A stretch of 64,000 nt of DNA, taken from assembly GCF_000739015.1 (NCBI RefSeq), contig NZ_JPUG01000070.1, positions 174,113 through 238,112 on the forward strand. The letters are read 5' to 3'. The notes below the pieces were generated by a model. That model worked only from the letters and a program-made list of their open reading frames with translations, did no database searches and was not told where the DNA came from. A program made the translations under genes and the position numbers. The stretch comes from Microvirga sp. BSC39. Its GTDB lineage: Bacteria; Pseudomonadota; Alphaproteobacteria; Rhizobiales; Beijerinckiaceae. Shown here one piece after another: positions 50,794 through 61,073 of the stretch (its first letter is position 1; every line of letters begins with the position of its first letter).

Positions 50794-51477
50794 ATGCAGC
50801 TCTATTCAGGTCCCGTCAGCCTCTTCTCCCGTAAAGTGGAGATCGCCCTCTACGAGAAGGGGCTCGCCTTCGAGCGCATCGGGGTCGCCTTCAGCCAGAC
50901 GAAGGGTTATTCGCCCAAGCACCCGGACGTGCTGGCCCTCAACCCCAAGGGACAGGTGCCCGTGTTCGTCGACGGGGACCTGTCCCTCTACGATTCGACC
51001 GTGATCCTCGAATATCTGGAAGACGCCTATCCCGAACCGGCGCTCTACCCGAAGGATCCACGGGAGCGCGCCGGCTGCCGCCTGCTCGACGTCTACGCCG
51101 ACGAGATCATGCTGGCGCCCTTGCGCTTCCTCATGCACCGGACAGAGCCGAAGCCGGAGGATCTCGATCGCTGGGAGGCCAAGGAGATGAAGGCCCGCGA
51201 GGCCGAGCCCGCGCTTGCCGGCCACTTCGCCGCCCTCGACCGCCAGCTTCAAGGCCGGGATTATCTCTGTGGCGCATTCTCGGCGGCTGACATTGCCGTG
51301 TTCATGACCGTGTTCTGGACCCGGCGCCTCGGGGGGCCGTCCTTGAGGGGATATGAGAACCTGGCCGGTTGGTACGGGCGGCTGAGCAACAGGCCAGCCT
51401 TCGCCAAGGTCGTTTCCGAAATCCTCGCGGCGGACGCGGAATTGTCGGCGCCGGTCGAGGGCGCGTTTCGGGATTGA
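50794..51477 (+). CDS. Glutathione S-transferase family protein
   Basis: A 227-residue GST. The thioredoxin-like N-domain is SGPVSLFSRKVEIALYEKGLAFE with the active-site Ser in SLFSRKV, and GQVPVFVDGDLSLYDSTVILEYLEDAYP (in part) is the glutathione-binding segment; a helical C-domain follows (AFSAADIAVFMTVFW). It conjugates or reduces electrophiles with glutathione. Together with DUF1127 and the divergent LysR gene it forms a small accessory group between plsC and miaB. Substrate unknown. Confidence 0.9.
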   Translation: MQLYSGPVSLFSRKVEIALYEKGLAFERIGVAFSQTKGYSPKHPDVLALNPKGQVPVFVDGDLSLYDSTVILEYLEDAYPEPALYPKDPRERAGCRLLDVYADEIMLAPLRFLMHRTEPKPEDLDRWEAKEMKAREAEPALAGHFAALDRQLQGRDYLCGAFSAADIAVFMTVFWTRRLGGPSLRGYENLAGWYGRLSNRPAFAKVVSEILAADAELSAPVEGAFRD

Positions 51478-51533
51478 TCATCCATCATCCCGGACGGCGC
51501 AGCCGATCCGGCATCGTTATCAGAATTAACGCT

Positions 51534-51665
51534 ATCATCCCGGGGCCGCGTAGCGGAGCCCGGGATCCATAAACACGACGCCGGTTGAGTTACGAGCTAC
51601 GGCAGCCGCTTCGTCCTATCCTGCATTGCCGGCGGTTATGGATTCCCGCCTTCGCGGGAATGACA
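51534..51665. repeat. Composite intergenic palindromic repeat, copy B
   Basis: An inverted copy of the repeat at 30043-30175: the ends read TATCATCCCGGGGCCGCG..CGGGATCCATAAACACGAC and GGTTATGGATTCCCGCC..GCGGGAATGACA. The centre is diverged. Flanking it are further short palindromes of similar style (51484-51506 and 51698-51728, ATCCCGGAT..TCCGGGATGAC), so the whole 51481-51728 stretch is repeat sequence. Confidence 0.85.
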
Positions 51666-51774
51666 ATGTCGAGGTTCAGGCGCCACGCTTGTCCGACGAT
51701 CCCGGATCGCCTGCGGCGTCCGGGATGACCGCATTGTCTAAAATCCTTGAGCCAAACAGCCGCTATTCTCTTGC

Positions 51775-53199
<1,425 letters not shown>

Positions 53200-53268
53200 T
53201 CTGTTGCCCAAGGAGGCCCCATATCCGTCTGCCGCAGCGCCTGCGGCAGAGATTCAGAGGAGAGGCAT

Positions 53269-54366
53269 TTGAGCCCAGCGGACAACGCGACCGCACGTGC
53301 ACACAAGGGACGCAACCCCGGCGGCTTGCATCCCGGCGTCGTCGAAGAGGCCGAGATCGTCCTCACCTTCGAGGACAACCGCCTCGCCAGCCTCGTTTTC
53401 GGACAATACGACCAGAACCTCGCCCATCTCGAGCGGCGCCTCGACGTAACGGCCATTGCCAACGGCAATCGCGTCACCGTGAAGGGCACGCCGGAGGCCT
53501 CCGAGATGGCCCGGCGCGTGCTCGAAGGCCTCTATGAGCGCGCCCGCCAGGGCGGAGCCCTCGGCACCGGCGATGTGGACGGCGCCATCCAGGAGAGCAC
53601 CCTCCAGGGAAGCCTCTTCCCGGCCGCCGAGCAACAGCCGGCTGCGGGCCTCACGGCCTTCGACCAGATCTCCACCCGCCGGCGTGGGGCGGTGCGCGCC
53701 CGCAACGCCGCGCAGAACACCTACATCAAGGCTCTCAAGACCAACGAACTCGTCTTCGCCGAGGGCCCGGCCGGCACCGGCAAGACCTGGCTCGCCGTGG
53801 GCTACGCGGTGTCCCTGCTCGAGGCGGGGCAAGTGGACCGCCTGATCATCTCGCGGCCTGCCGTGGAAGCCGGCGAGCGGCTCGGCTTCCTGCCCGGCGA
53901 CATGCGCGAGAAGGTCGATCCTTACCTGCGCCCGATCTACGACGCGCTCTATGACTTCATGGAAGCGCGCCACGTGGACCGGGGCCTGCAGACCGGCATG
54001 ATCGAGATCGCGCCGCTGGCCTTCATGCGCGGCCGCACCCTCACCAACGCCCTGGTGCTGCTGGACGAGGCGCAGAACACCACCACGATGCAGATGAAGA
54101 TGTTCCTGACCCGCCTCGGCGAGGGCTCGCGCATGATCATCACCGGCGACCCGTCGCAGATCGACCTGCCGCCGGGCCAGAAGTCGGGTCTCGTCGAGGC
54201 CGTGCGGATTCTCGACGGAGTGGAAGGCATCACCCGGGTGACCTTCAAGGAAGTGGACGTGGTGCGCCACGACCTCGTGCGCCGCATCGTGACCGCCTAC
54301 GACAAGGCCGCCCGCGAAGCCCCGCCGGAGCCTCCGCGCCAGGATTACCGGGACCGCCGCCCGTGA
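53269..54366 (+). CDS. phoH: PhoH-family ATPase
   Basis: A 365-residue protein beginning with TTG after AGGAGA. An N-terminal KH-like or substrate-binding part precedes the PhoH ATPase: Walker A GPAGTGKTWLAVG, RLIISRPAVEAGERLGFLPGD, Walker B-like VLLDEAQNTTTMQMKMFLTR, and sensor MIITGDPSQIDLP. It is thought to be an RNA-linked ATPase that works with YbeY. Overlap of four bases with ybeY (GTGA) and the following corC and lnt genes is the conserved order. Confidence 0.92.
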   Translation: MSPADNATARAHKGRNPGGLHPGVVEEAEIVLTFEDNRLASLVFGQYDQNLAHLERRLDVTAIANGNRVTVKGTPEASEMARRVLEGLYERARQGGALGTGDVDGAIQESTLQGSLFPAAEQQPAAGLTAFDQISTRRRGAVRARNAAQNTYIKALKTNELVFAEGPAGTGKTWLAVGYAVSLLEAGQVDRLIISRPAVEAGERLGFLPGDMREKVDPYLRPIYDALYDFMEARHVDRGLQTGMIEIAPLAFMRGRTLTNALVLLDEAQNTTTMQMKMFLTRLGEGSRMIITGDPSQIDLPPGQKSGLVEAVRILDGVEGITRVTFKEVDVVRHDLVRRIVTAYDKAAREAPPEPPRQDYRDRRP

Positions 54367-54839
54367 TCACCCTCGACATCATGATCGAGGCAGGCGACTG
54401 GTGCCGCCTCGAAGACGCCGAGGCCCTGGCCCAGAAGGCCGCGGAGGCGGCGCTCGCCGTCACCTACGAGGCGGACCAGGAGTTCGAGGCGAGCGTCATG
54501 CTCGCTGACGACGCCCAGATCCGCGAGCTGAACCGCACGTGGCGGAACAAGGACAAGCCCACCAACGTGCTGTCCTTCCCGGCGCCGGAGCAGCCGGGCT
54601 TAAGTGGCCCTCGCCATTTGGGCGATATTGCTTTAGCCTACGAAACCCTGGTGCGTGAATCCGAGGAGGAATCCAAGGAGCTTGCGCATCATTTCGCCCA
54701 TTTGATCATCCATGGAGTTCTGCACCTTCTCGGCTACGACCACGAGGTCGAGGCGGAGGCGGACATCATGGAAGCTCTCGAGGTCAAGGCGCTCGCCACC
54801 CTTGGCATCGCCGACCCCTATCGCGATATGGCAGCATAA
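54363..54839 (+). CDS. ybeY: Endoribonuclease YbeY
   Basis: A 158-residue metal-dependent endoribonuclease. The zinc motif is HGVLHLLGYDHEVEAE (H-x3-H-x5-H), preceded by HFAHLIIH; LNRTWRNKDKPTNVLSFP is the typical upstream motif. It processes 16S rRNA 3' ends and polices defective ribosomes. GTG start overlapping the phoH stop shows coupling. The length matches the family. Confidence 0.95.
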   Translation: MITLDIMIEAGDWCRLEDAEALAQKAAEAALAVTYEADQEFEASVMLADDAQIRELNRTWRNKDKPTNVLSFPAPEQPGLSGPRHLGDIALAYETLVRESEEESKELAHHFAHLIIHGVLHLLGYDHEVEAEADIMEALEVKALATLGIADPYRDMAA

Positions 54840-54858
54840 CGGCTGACAACCCACGGCA

Positions 54859-55893
54859 ATGAACGAAGATCGAAGTCGTAGCGAACGCCCTGTCCGAACC
54901 CTCACCGAGACAGACGACACACGCGACCACTGGTACGACCGGGTTTTGACCCGTCTCGGCCTGAAACCCCGCGAATCCATCCGCCACGATCTTGAGGATG
55001 CTCTCGCGGAGACCGTCGAGGACACGGACTTCTCGCCCCAGGAGCGGGCGATGCTCAAGAACGTGCTCTCCTTCCACCGCATCCGGGTGGAGGACGTGAT
55101 GGTGCCCCGCGCCGACATCGTGGCGGTGGCGGCCGAGACCAATCTCGGCGAACTCCTGAACCTCTTCCGCACGGCCGGCCACTCGCGTCTGCCGGTCTAT
55201 GGCGAGACCCTGGACGATCCCAAGGGCATGGTTCACATCCGCGACTTCCTGGACTTCATTGCCATGCGGGCTGATGGCGGCGCCTCTGAAGCGGGCGCCG
55301 GCGACGAGACCTCTCCGCCGAGCCTCGGCCAGATCGACCTGTCGATGACGCTGGCGTCGGCCAACATCCTGCGCCCGGTGCTGTTCGTGCCGCGCTCCAT
55401 GCCGGCCATCGACCTGCTGGTGCGGATGCAGGCGACCCGCACCCACATGGCCCTGGTGATCGACGAATACGGCGGCACCGACGGGCTCGTGTCCATCGAG
55501 GATCTCGTCGAGATGGTGGTGGGCGACATCGAGGACGAGCACGACGAGGATGCCACCCTCACCATCATCCAAGCGGCCGACGGCACCTATATCGCCGATG
55601 CCCGCGCGAGCCTCGACGAGGTCAAGGAGACGCTCGGCGTCGACCTCACCGAGGAGGAGGGTGCCGAGGATATCGACACGATCGGCGGCTTCATCGTGAC
55701 GCTCGCCGGCCGCGTGCCGTCCCGCAGCGAGGTGATCGTGGGTCCGGCCGGCCTCGAATTCGAGGTTCTCGATGCGGACCCCCGGCGCGTGAAGCGGCTT
55801 CACATCCTTCGCCGCACCGTGGCCTCCACCGAGGTGGAAATCACCGAAGGCCAGCCGGTCGCCCCGCGTCCTGAAAGCGCTGCCGCCGAATGA
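54859..55893 (+). CDS. corC: CorC/HlyC-family CBS-domain protein
   Basis: A 344-residue soluble protein with two CBS domains (about 95-220: RVEDVMVPRADIVAVAAETNLGELLNLFRTAGHSRLPVYG in parts, and VIDEYGGTDGLVSIEDLVEMVVGDIEDEHDED) and a C-terminal CorC_HlyC domain (TIGGFIVTLAGRVPSRSEV). It lacks the transmembrane DUF21 domain, like E. coli CorC, which acts in magnesium/cobalt efflux. The Asp/Glu-rich insert near residue 130 is unusual. It lies between ybeY and lnt, its standard place, overlapping lnt by four bases. Confidence 0.93.
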   Translation: MNEDRSRSERPVRTLTETDDTRDHWYDRVLTRLGLKPRESIRHDLEDALAETVEDTDFSPQERAMLKNVLSFHRIRVEDVMVPRADIVAVAAETNLGELLNLFRTAGHSRLPVYGETLDDPKGMVHIRDFLDFIAMRADGGASEAGAGDETSPPSLGQIDLSMTLASANILRPVLFVPRSMPAIDLLVRMQATRTHMALVIDEYGGTDGLVSIEDLVEMVVGDIEDEHDEDATLTIIQAADGTYIADARASLDEVKETLGVDLTEEEGAEDIDTIGGFIVTLAGRVPSRSEVIVGPAGLEFEVLDADPRRVKRLHILRRTVASTEVEITEGQPVAPRPESAAAE

Positions 55894-57545
55894 GGCTGTC
55901 GGCGAAGCGTGATGTTTTAACCGAGGCATCGGATATCGCAGGGATCCTGCCGGTTTTTGCGGCGCTCGGATCCGGTGCGCGCAGCTGGCACCGTTGGCTC
56001 ATGGCCTTCGCGGCCGGGGCCGTCGGCGCTTTCGCCATGCCGCCTTTCGGGTTTCTGCCGGCGCTCGTCCTGTCCCTCGTGCCGGCGATCTGGCTCCTCG
56101 ACGGGACCATGAAGGGGAGCCCATCCCGCTGGGCTCCGCTGAAGGCCGCAGCCGTGCTGGGCTGGTGCTGGGGCTTCGGCTATTTCGTCGCCGGGCTCTG
56201 GTGGCTCGGCGCGGCCTTTCTCGTGGAGGCGGATCAGTTCGCCTGGGCCATGCCGTTCGGGGTCCTGGGCCTGCCGGCCCTCCTCGCCTTCTTCCCGGCC
56301 TTCGGCTTCATGCTGGCCCGCCTGCTCTGGCTGCCGGATGCCCGGCGCATCCTTGCCTTTGCGCTCGGCCTCACAGTGGCCGAGTGGCTGCGCGGCTACC
56401 TCTTCACCGGCTTTCCCTGGAACAGCCCCGGCATGGCGCTCGGCCAGCATCTCTGGCTGATGCAATCCGCCTCCCTGGTCGGCCTCTATGGCCTGACTTT
56501 CTTGAGCCTCTGCATCGGCGCGGCTCCCGCGGTCCTGCTGACCGGACGGACAGCCCGTGCCCGCTGGACGGCTCCAATCCTCGCGGCGGCATTGCTCGTT
56601 GGCATGGCAGGATTCGGCGTCTGGCGGGTGCCCGCGCAGGCATCCGCCACCGTTCCCGACATACGCCTGCGCATCATGCAGCCGAACCTGCCTCAGGACG
56701 CCAAGTTCAACCCGCGCAACCGCGACGCCATCATGCGGCACTACCTGACCTTGAGCGCGAGACCGGGGCGCGATGGAGCCGCACCGACGCACATCATCTG
56801 GCCGGAATCGGCCTTTCCCTTCCTGCTCCACCGGGATGCGGGATCGCTGGCGCAGATCGCGGCTCTCTTGGAGCCCGGCTCCGTCCTGATTGCGGGAGCG
56901 GCCCGCATGGACGAACCGCTGCCCGGCGAGGCGGTGGGCAAGTTCTACAACGCTATCCAGGTGATCGACGATCAGGGTACGATCCTCGGCTCTTACGACA
57001 AGGCGCATCTGGTGCCCTTCGGCGAATACGTGCCGAAATTTCTCGATGCGCTGATCCGTGCGGTGGGCCTGCGCCAGTTCGTGCACATCCCGGGCGGTTT
57101 CGAACCTGCCGAGAAGCGGATGGTGCTGTCTATTCCGGGACTGCCCCCGGTGGCTGCAACGATCTGCTACGAGGCGATCTTTCCGGGTGAGATCCTGGCC
57201 GATGGCCCCCGGCCGAACCTCATCCTGAATGTGACCAACGATGCCTGGTTCGGTGAGACCCCGGGCCCCTACCAACATTTTGCGCAGGCACGGCTGCGAG
57301 CCGTCGAGGAGGGCCTGCCCCTGGTGCGGGCCGCCAATACGGGAATCTCCGCCATCGTCGATTCTTACGGCCGCGTAGTGGATAATCTTCCACTCTCAGT
57401 TGAAGGCATCATAGATTCAGGCCTTCCAGTTGCGGAACCTGCCACTGTTTACAGCAAATGGGGCAAGTTTTCTTTGACGGTTACGCTTGTGATCTGCTTA
57501 ATGCTCCTGGTTGTACGTCGTGGGCAACATTCAACTTTTCCTTAA
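55890..57545 (+). CDS. lnt: Apolipoprotein N-acyltransferase Lnt
   Basis: A 551-residue inner-membrane enzyme: about eight transmembrane segments in the first 245 residues followed by a nitrilase domain. The catalytic triad is visible as Glu about 306 (WPESAFPF), Lys about 371 (YDKAHLVPFGEYVP) and Cys about 426 (ICYEAIFPGE). It adds the third acyl chain to lipoproteins such as the Tat-lipoprotein at 21 kb. An ATGA overlap links it to corC. Then the XRE-type gene follows after 50 bases. Confidence 0.95.
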   Translation: MRLSAKRDVLTEASDIAGILPVFAALGSGARSWHRWLMAFAAGAVGAFAMPPFGFLPALVLSLVPAIWLLDGTMKGSPSRWAPLKAAAVLGWCWGFGYFVAGLWWLGAAFLVEADQFAWAMPFGVLGLPALLAFFPAFGFMLARLLWLPDARRILAFALGLTVAEWLRGYLFTGFPWNSPGMALGQHLWLMQSASLVGLYGLTFLSLCIGAAPAVLLTGRTARARWTAPILAAALLVGMAGFGVWRVPAQASATVPDIRLRIMQPNLPQDAKFNPRNRDAIMRHYLTLSARPGRDGAAPTHIIWPESAFPFLLHRDAGSLAQIAALLEPGSVLIAGAARMDEPLPGEAVGKFYNAIQVIDDQGTILGSYDKAHLVPFGEYVPKFLDALIRAVGLRQFVHIPGGFEPAEKRMVLSIPGLPPVAATICYEAIFPGEILADGPRPNLILNVTNDAWFGETPGPYQHFAQARLRAVEEGLPLVRAANTGISAIVDSYGRVVDNLPLSVEGIIDSGLPVAEPATVYSKWGKFSLTVTLVICLMLLVVRRGQHSTFP

Positions 57546-57595
57546 GTCACCCATGACCTTGCATCACAATAATTCCGGTAAGGAAGTGGGGCCAT

Positions 57596-58009
57596 ATGAA
57601 GAAGTCGACGGGCTCTATCGATAAGGAAGTCGGAAGCCGCGTGCGCATGCGCCGCATGTCCATCGGCATGAGCCAGGAGAAGCTTGGCGACATGCTCGGA
57701 CTGACCTTTCAGCAGGTCCAGAAATACGAAAAGGGGATGAACCGGATCAGCGTAGCTCGTCTGATCGAGATCGCCAAAATCCTCGGCGTCGACATTCATT
57801 TCTTTCTCGACGGCGTCACGAGCGCTAAATCCACCGCCGGTTTTGCGGAAGAGAACCCGCCCACCTACGTGGCGGACATGATGTCGACCCCGGAGGGCCT
57901 GCAGCTCGTCCGGAACTTCACCGGCATCAAGAACCCCAAGGTCCGCAAAAGCATCGTCCAGCTCGTCGCGTCACTGGCCATTCAGGAGGAAGCGGAACGT
58001 TCGTCATAA
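57596..58009 (+). CDS. XRE-family helix-turn-helix regulator
   Basis: A 137-residue regulator with an HTH_3 domain at about residues 14-68 (RVRMRRMSIGMSQEKLGDMLGLTFQQVQKYEKGMNRISVARLIEIAKIL in pieces). The C-terminal half (VADMMSTPEGLQLVRNFTGIKNPKVRKSIVQLVASL, in part) is the Rhizobiales type found immediately upstream of metK. By position it may control metK or the SAM pool, but evidence is lacking. 106 bases separate it from metK. Confidence 0.9.
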   Translation: MKKSTGSIDKEVGSRVRMRRMSIGMSQEKLGDMLGLTFQQVQKYEKGMNRISVARLIEIAKILGVDIHFFLDGVTSAKSTAGFAEENPPTYVADMMSTPEGLQLVRNFTGIKNPKVRKSIVQLVASLAIQEEAERSS

Positions 58010-58057
58010 CGAACACGTTCGCTTGACCTTTCCTCAAGCCTGCGGCATGAGCATGGT

Positions 58058-58107
58058 TTCAGGCCTGCGGAAGATCTGCAGGTCCCGCTTTTCCATTGCC
58101 TGAAGGA
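58058..58107 (+). promoter_or_regulatory. Possible structured leader of metK
   Basis: TTCAGGC (58058-58064) can pair with GCCTGAA (58098-58104), enclosing an inner hairpin CCTGC / GCAGG. The 3' arm overlaps the AAGGA ribosome binding site of metK. It could gate translation, perhaps by SAM; I do not recognise a known SAM riboswitch class in it. Confidence 0.35.
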
Positions 58108-58115
58108 ATTCCGTC

Positions 58116-59294
58116 GTGCGGCGTTCGAGCTATCTTTTCACCAGTGAATCGGTGTCTGAGGGGCATCCGGACAAGGTCTGCGACCGGATCTCCGATGCCG
58201 TCGTTGACGCCTATCTGGCCGCCGAGCCCGAGGCCCGTGTGGCCTGCGAGACGCTCGCCACCACCAACCGCGTCGTCATCGCCGGTGAGGTGCGCGGACC
58301 TGCTTCCATCACCAAGGACAAGGTGATCCAGCTTGCCCGCGATGCCATCAAGGACATCGGCTACGAGCAGGAAGGCTTCCACTGGAAGAACGCCGAAATC
58401 GACGTGTACCTCCACGCCCAGTCGGCCCATATCGCCCAGGGCGTCGATGCCTCCGGCAATAAGGACGAGGGCGCGGGCGACCAGGGCATCATGTTCGGCT
58501 ATGCCTGCACCGAGACGCCCGATCTGATGCCGGCGCCGATCTACTACGCCCACAAGATCCTCGAGAACCTCACCGCCGCCCGCAAGGGCAAGGTGGGCGA
58601 TGCCGCCAAGCTTGGCCCCGATGCCAAGAGCCAGGTCACGGTGCGCTACGAGAACGGCAGGCCCGTCTCGGCCACCCAGATCGTTCTCTCGACCCAGCAT
58701 CTCGACGAGAGCCTCTCCTCCGAGGACGTGCGCGCCATCGTCGAGCCGCATATCCGCCAGACCCTGCCCGAGGGCTGGATCTCGCCCGACACCATCTGGC
58801 ACGTGAACCCCACCGGCAAGTTCGTGATCGGCGGCCCGGACGGCGATTGCGGCCTCACCGGCCGCAAGATCATCGTCGACACCTATGGTGGCGCAGCGCC
58901 GCACGGCGGCGGCGCCTTCTCCGGCAAGGACCCGACCAAGGTGGACCGTTCGGCCGCCTATGCCGCCCGCTATCTCGCCAAGAACGTGGTGGCGGCCGGT
59001 CTCGCCGACAACTGCACCCTGCAGCTCTCCTATGCCATCGGCGTGGCCAAGCCCCTGTCGATCTACGTGGACCTGCACGGCACCGGCAAAGTGGACGAGG
59101 GCAAGCTCGAGGCGGTGCTCATGGACGCCATGGACCTCTCCCCCCGCGGCATTCGTACGCATCTCGGCCTCAACCGGCCGATCTATGCCCGCACCTCGGC
59201 CTATGGCCATTTCGGCCGCAAGCCGGACCAGGATGGCGGCTTCTCCTGGGAGCGCACGGACCTCGCCGACCGCCTCAAGGCAGCATTCCGTTAA
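58116..59294 (+). CDS. metK: S-adenosylmethionine synthetase
   Basis: A 392-residue enzyme starting with GTG (AAGGA eight bases upstream). Signatures are LFTSESVSEGHPDKVCDRISDA, GAGDQGIMFGYA and GGGAFSGKDPTKVDRS, all complete. It makes SAM from methionine and ATP. It lies between an XRE-type regulator and trmB, an SAM-using methylase, as in other Rhizobiales. The coding sequence ends in full (DLADRLKAAFR). Confidence 0.97.
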   Translation: MRRSSYLFTSESVSEGHPDKVCDRISDAVVDAYLAAEPEARVACETLATTNRVVIAGEVRGPASITKDKVIQLARDAIKDIGYEQEGFHWKNAEIDVYLHAQSAHIAQGVDASGNKDEGAGDQGIMFGYACTETPDLMPAPIYYAHKILENLTAARKGKVGDAAKLGPDAKSQVTVRYENGRPVSATQIVLSTQHLDESLSSEDVRAIVEPHIRQTLPEGWISPDTIWHVNPTGKFVIGGPDGDCGLTGRKIIVDTYGGAAPHGGGAFSGKDPTKVDRSAAYAARYLAKNVVAAGLADNCTLQLSYAIGVAKPLSIYVDLHGTGKVDEGKLEAVLMDAMDLSPRGIRTHLGLNRPIYARTSAYGHFGRKPDQDGGFSWERTDLADRLKAAFR

Positions 59295-59448
59295 GAGCCG
59301 CTTCGGCAGGCCGAACACCCTTCGCCCCACGGAGACTCACCATCAAGAGCCGGTTCCCCGCGAGGAGAGCCGGCTCTAAATGCATCATCCGGCGCGATAA
59401 GAACCGGCTAATTGAGCAAGTCGTACCGACTTCAGGAGCATCTGTCCT

Positions 59449-60132
59449 ATGAGCGAAGCCTCCGAACGCGCCGGTGCCTTCTTCGGACGCCGGAAGGGCA
59501 AGAAGCTTCGCGCCGGGCAGGACGAACTCGTCCAGACCCTGTTGCCTGCGATCCGCGTGGTTCCGGGCAGCGACCTGTCCAGCCAGTTTCCGAACCCCCA
59601 GGCGCGCGAAACCTGGCTTGAGATCGGCTTCGGCGGCGGCGAGCATCTCGCCGCCCAGGCCCGCGCCCACCGCGACGTCAACATCGTCGGCTGCGAGCCC
59701 TTCGTGAACGGCATGGCCAAGCTCCTGGCCGTGGTCGAGCACGAGCGCCTTGACAATGTCCGGGTCTGGGACGACGACGTCACGGACCTGCTGCCGACCC
59801 TGCCGGACGCCTGCCTCGACCGGGTCTACATTCTTTATCCCGATCCCTGGCCCAAGCGCCGGCAGCGCAAGCGCCGCCTCGTCTCCGACGAGACTTTGGA
59901 GATGCTCGCCCGCGTGATGAAGCCGGGCGCGGAGCTGCGCTTTGCCAGCGACATCGACGATTACATCGGTTGGGTGCTCGCCCGCGCCTTGCGCTCCCAT
60001 GCTTTCCGCTGGACCGCCACCCGGGCCGACGATTGGCGCAAGCCCTATGAGGGCTGGCCGGGCACCCGCTACGAGGCTAAGGCCATCCGCGAAGGCCGCG
60101 TGCCGAGCTACCTGACCCTCACACGGATCTAA
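59449..60132 (+). CDS. trmB: tRNA (guanine-46-N7)-methyltransferase TrmB
   Basis: A 227-residue SAM-dependent methyltransferase. Motif I is LEIGFGGGEHLAAQA, VGCEPFVNGMAKLL follows, and the TrmB signature is VYILYPDPWPKRRQRKRRL. The end WRKPYEGWPGTRYEAKAIREGR is typical. It methylates G46 of tRNA. AGGAG precedes the ATG by about ten bases. In the 154 bases after metK there is an 8-bp inverted repeat AGAGCCGG (59346) / CCGGCTCT (59370) without a T-run, possibly a weak terminator or processing hairpin. Confidence 0.95.
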   Translation: MSEASERAGAFFGRRKGKKLRAGQDELVQTLLPAIRVVPGSDLSSQFPNPQARETWLEIGFGGGEHLAAQARAHRDVNIVGCEPFVNGMAKLLAVVEHERLDNVRVWDDDVTDLLPTLPDACLDRVYILYPDPWPKRRQRKRRLVSDETLEMLARVMKPGAELRFASDIDDYIGWVLARALRSHAFRWTATRADDWRKPYEGWPGTRYEAKAIREGRVPSYLTLTRI

Positions 60133-60219
60133 GCCGCGCTTAGGGGGCTCTCGGGAAGCGCCTATTGGCGGCAACTGAAGGGGGTTGAGCGTGTGCCCGG
60201 CGGGCCTCGTGCAGGACCC

Positions 60220-60248
60220 TTGCTTTTTTGGGCTTGAATCGCTATAAG
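60220..60248 (+). promoter_or_regulatory. Sigma-70-type promoter of the rimP-nusA-infB operon
   Basis: TTGCTT (60220-60225) and TATAAG (60243-60248) are spaced by 17 bases, a near-consensus housekeeping promoter for alphaproteobacteria. A transcript would start near 60255 and immediately run through a hairpin and an intrinsic terminator before reaching rimP. Confidence 0.6.
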
Positions 60249-60287
60249 TTCGCCGTCAGCTCTGGTTGCAGCGTTAAGCTGCTGGTC

Positions 60288-60319
60288 AAGAGTGGGCCCC
60301 GCCGGGTCCGCTCTTTTTT
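60288..60319 (+). terminator. Intrinsic terminator in the rimP leader
   Basis: A 12-bp stem with two G-T pairs (AAGAGTGGGCCC / GGGTCCGCTCTT), loop CGCC, and a run of T's (60314-60319). It stands between a good promoter and the rimP ribosome binding site, so it is an attenuator or the end of a short RNA. A smaller hairpin GCAGC..GCTGC (60268-60282) precedes it. Confidence 0.85.
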
Positions 60320-60350
60320 ATTGCCTGAATGCCGGAGCGTGCGGAGAGCC

Positions 60351-60971
60351 ATGACAAACGAACGCGACAAGCGGCTGATTACCGAAAACGGCGTGGCCGC
60401 CAGAGTGGCGGCGATCGTCGAGCCCGTGATCGAGGATCTGGGCTTCAATCTCGTGCGGGTGCGGGTCACCCCCACGAACGGGTGCACGGTGCAGATCATG
60501 GCCGAGAGGCCGGACGGCAGCATGTCGGTGAGCGATTGCGAGACCGTGAGCCGGGCGATTTCGCCGGTGCTCGACCTCGAGGATCCGATCGACACGGCCT
60601 ATTATCTCGAGATCTCCTCGCCGGGGATCGACCGGCCGCTCGTGCGGGAGAGCGATTTTGCGCGCTGGACCGGCTACGACGCGAAGATCGAGATGGCGGT
60701 GCCGCTCGAAGGCCGCAAGCGTTTCCGGGGTTTTCTCCGGGGCGTCGAGAACGGAAAGCTCGTTGTCGAGTTGCCGGACGTAAAGGAAGGCCTCGACCCC
60801 ATCGCGCGCCTGCCTCTGACGGATCTGGGCGAGGCTCACCTCGTTCTGACCGATGACCTCATCCGTGAATCGCTGCGCCGGGGAACGGCGCCGACCACGG
60901 ACGACCTTGATGAAGACACGGACGTGGTGGATGCGCCCGACGAGCCGCAGGACCCGTCCAACGACCCATGA
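60351..60971 (+). CDS. rimP: Ribosome maturation factor RimP
   Basis: A 206-residue 30S maturation factor. The first domain has PVIEDLGFNLVRVRVT, MSVSDCETVSRAISPVLD and the conserved SSPGIDRPLVRESDFARW; the SH3-like second domain follows, and an acidic tail closes the protein (DDLDEDTDVVDAPDEP). An upstream in-frame start would cover the terminator and is rejected; the ATG has GCGGAGAG before it. It leads the operon rimP-nusA-ylxR-infB. Confidence 0.95.
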   Translation: MTNERDKRLITENGVAARVAAIVEPVIEDLGFNLVRVRVTPTNGCTVQIMAERPDGSMSVSDCETVSRAISPVLDLEDPIDTAYYLEISSPGIDRPLVRESDFARWTGYDAKIEMAVPLEGRKRFRGFLRGVENGKLVVELPDVKEGLDPIARLPLTDLGEAHLVLTDDLIRESLRRGTAPTTDDLDEDTDVVDAPDEPQDPSNDP

Positions 60972-61073
60972 TCCGGTTCACCGGTAAGATCATGCGGCCA
61001 AGCAACGAACAGGATTGGGACGCGGTCATCGCCACCCATTCTTGAGACGAAACCGAACGAAGGAGCGACCTCG

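Noticed and set aside
58010..58115. A known SAM riboswitch upstream of metK
   Set aside because: I could not identify the conserved core of SAM-I, SAM-II or SAM/SAH classes; only a simple stem is seen, so it is listed as a weak candidate instead.
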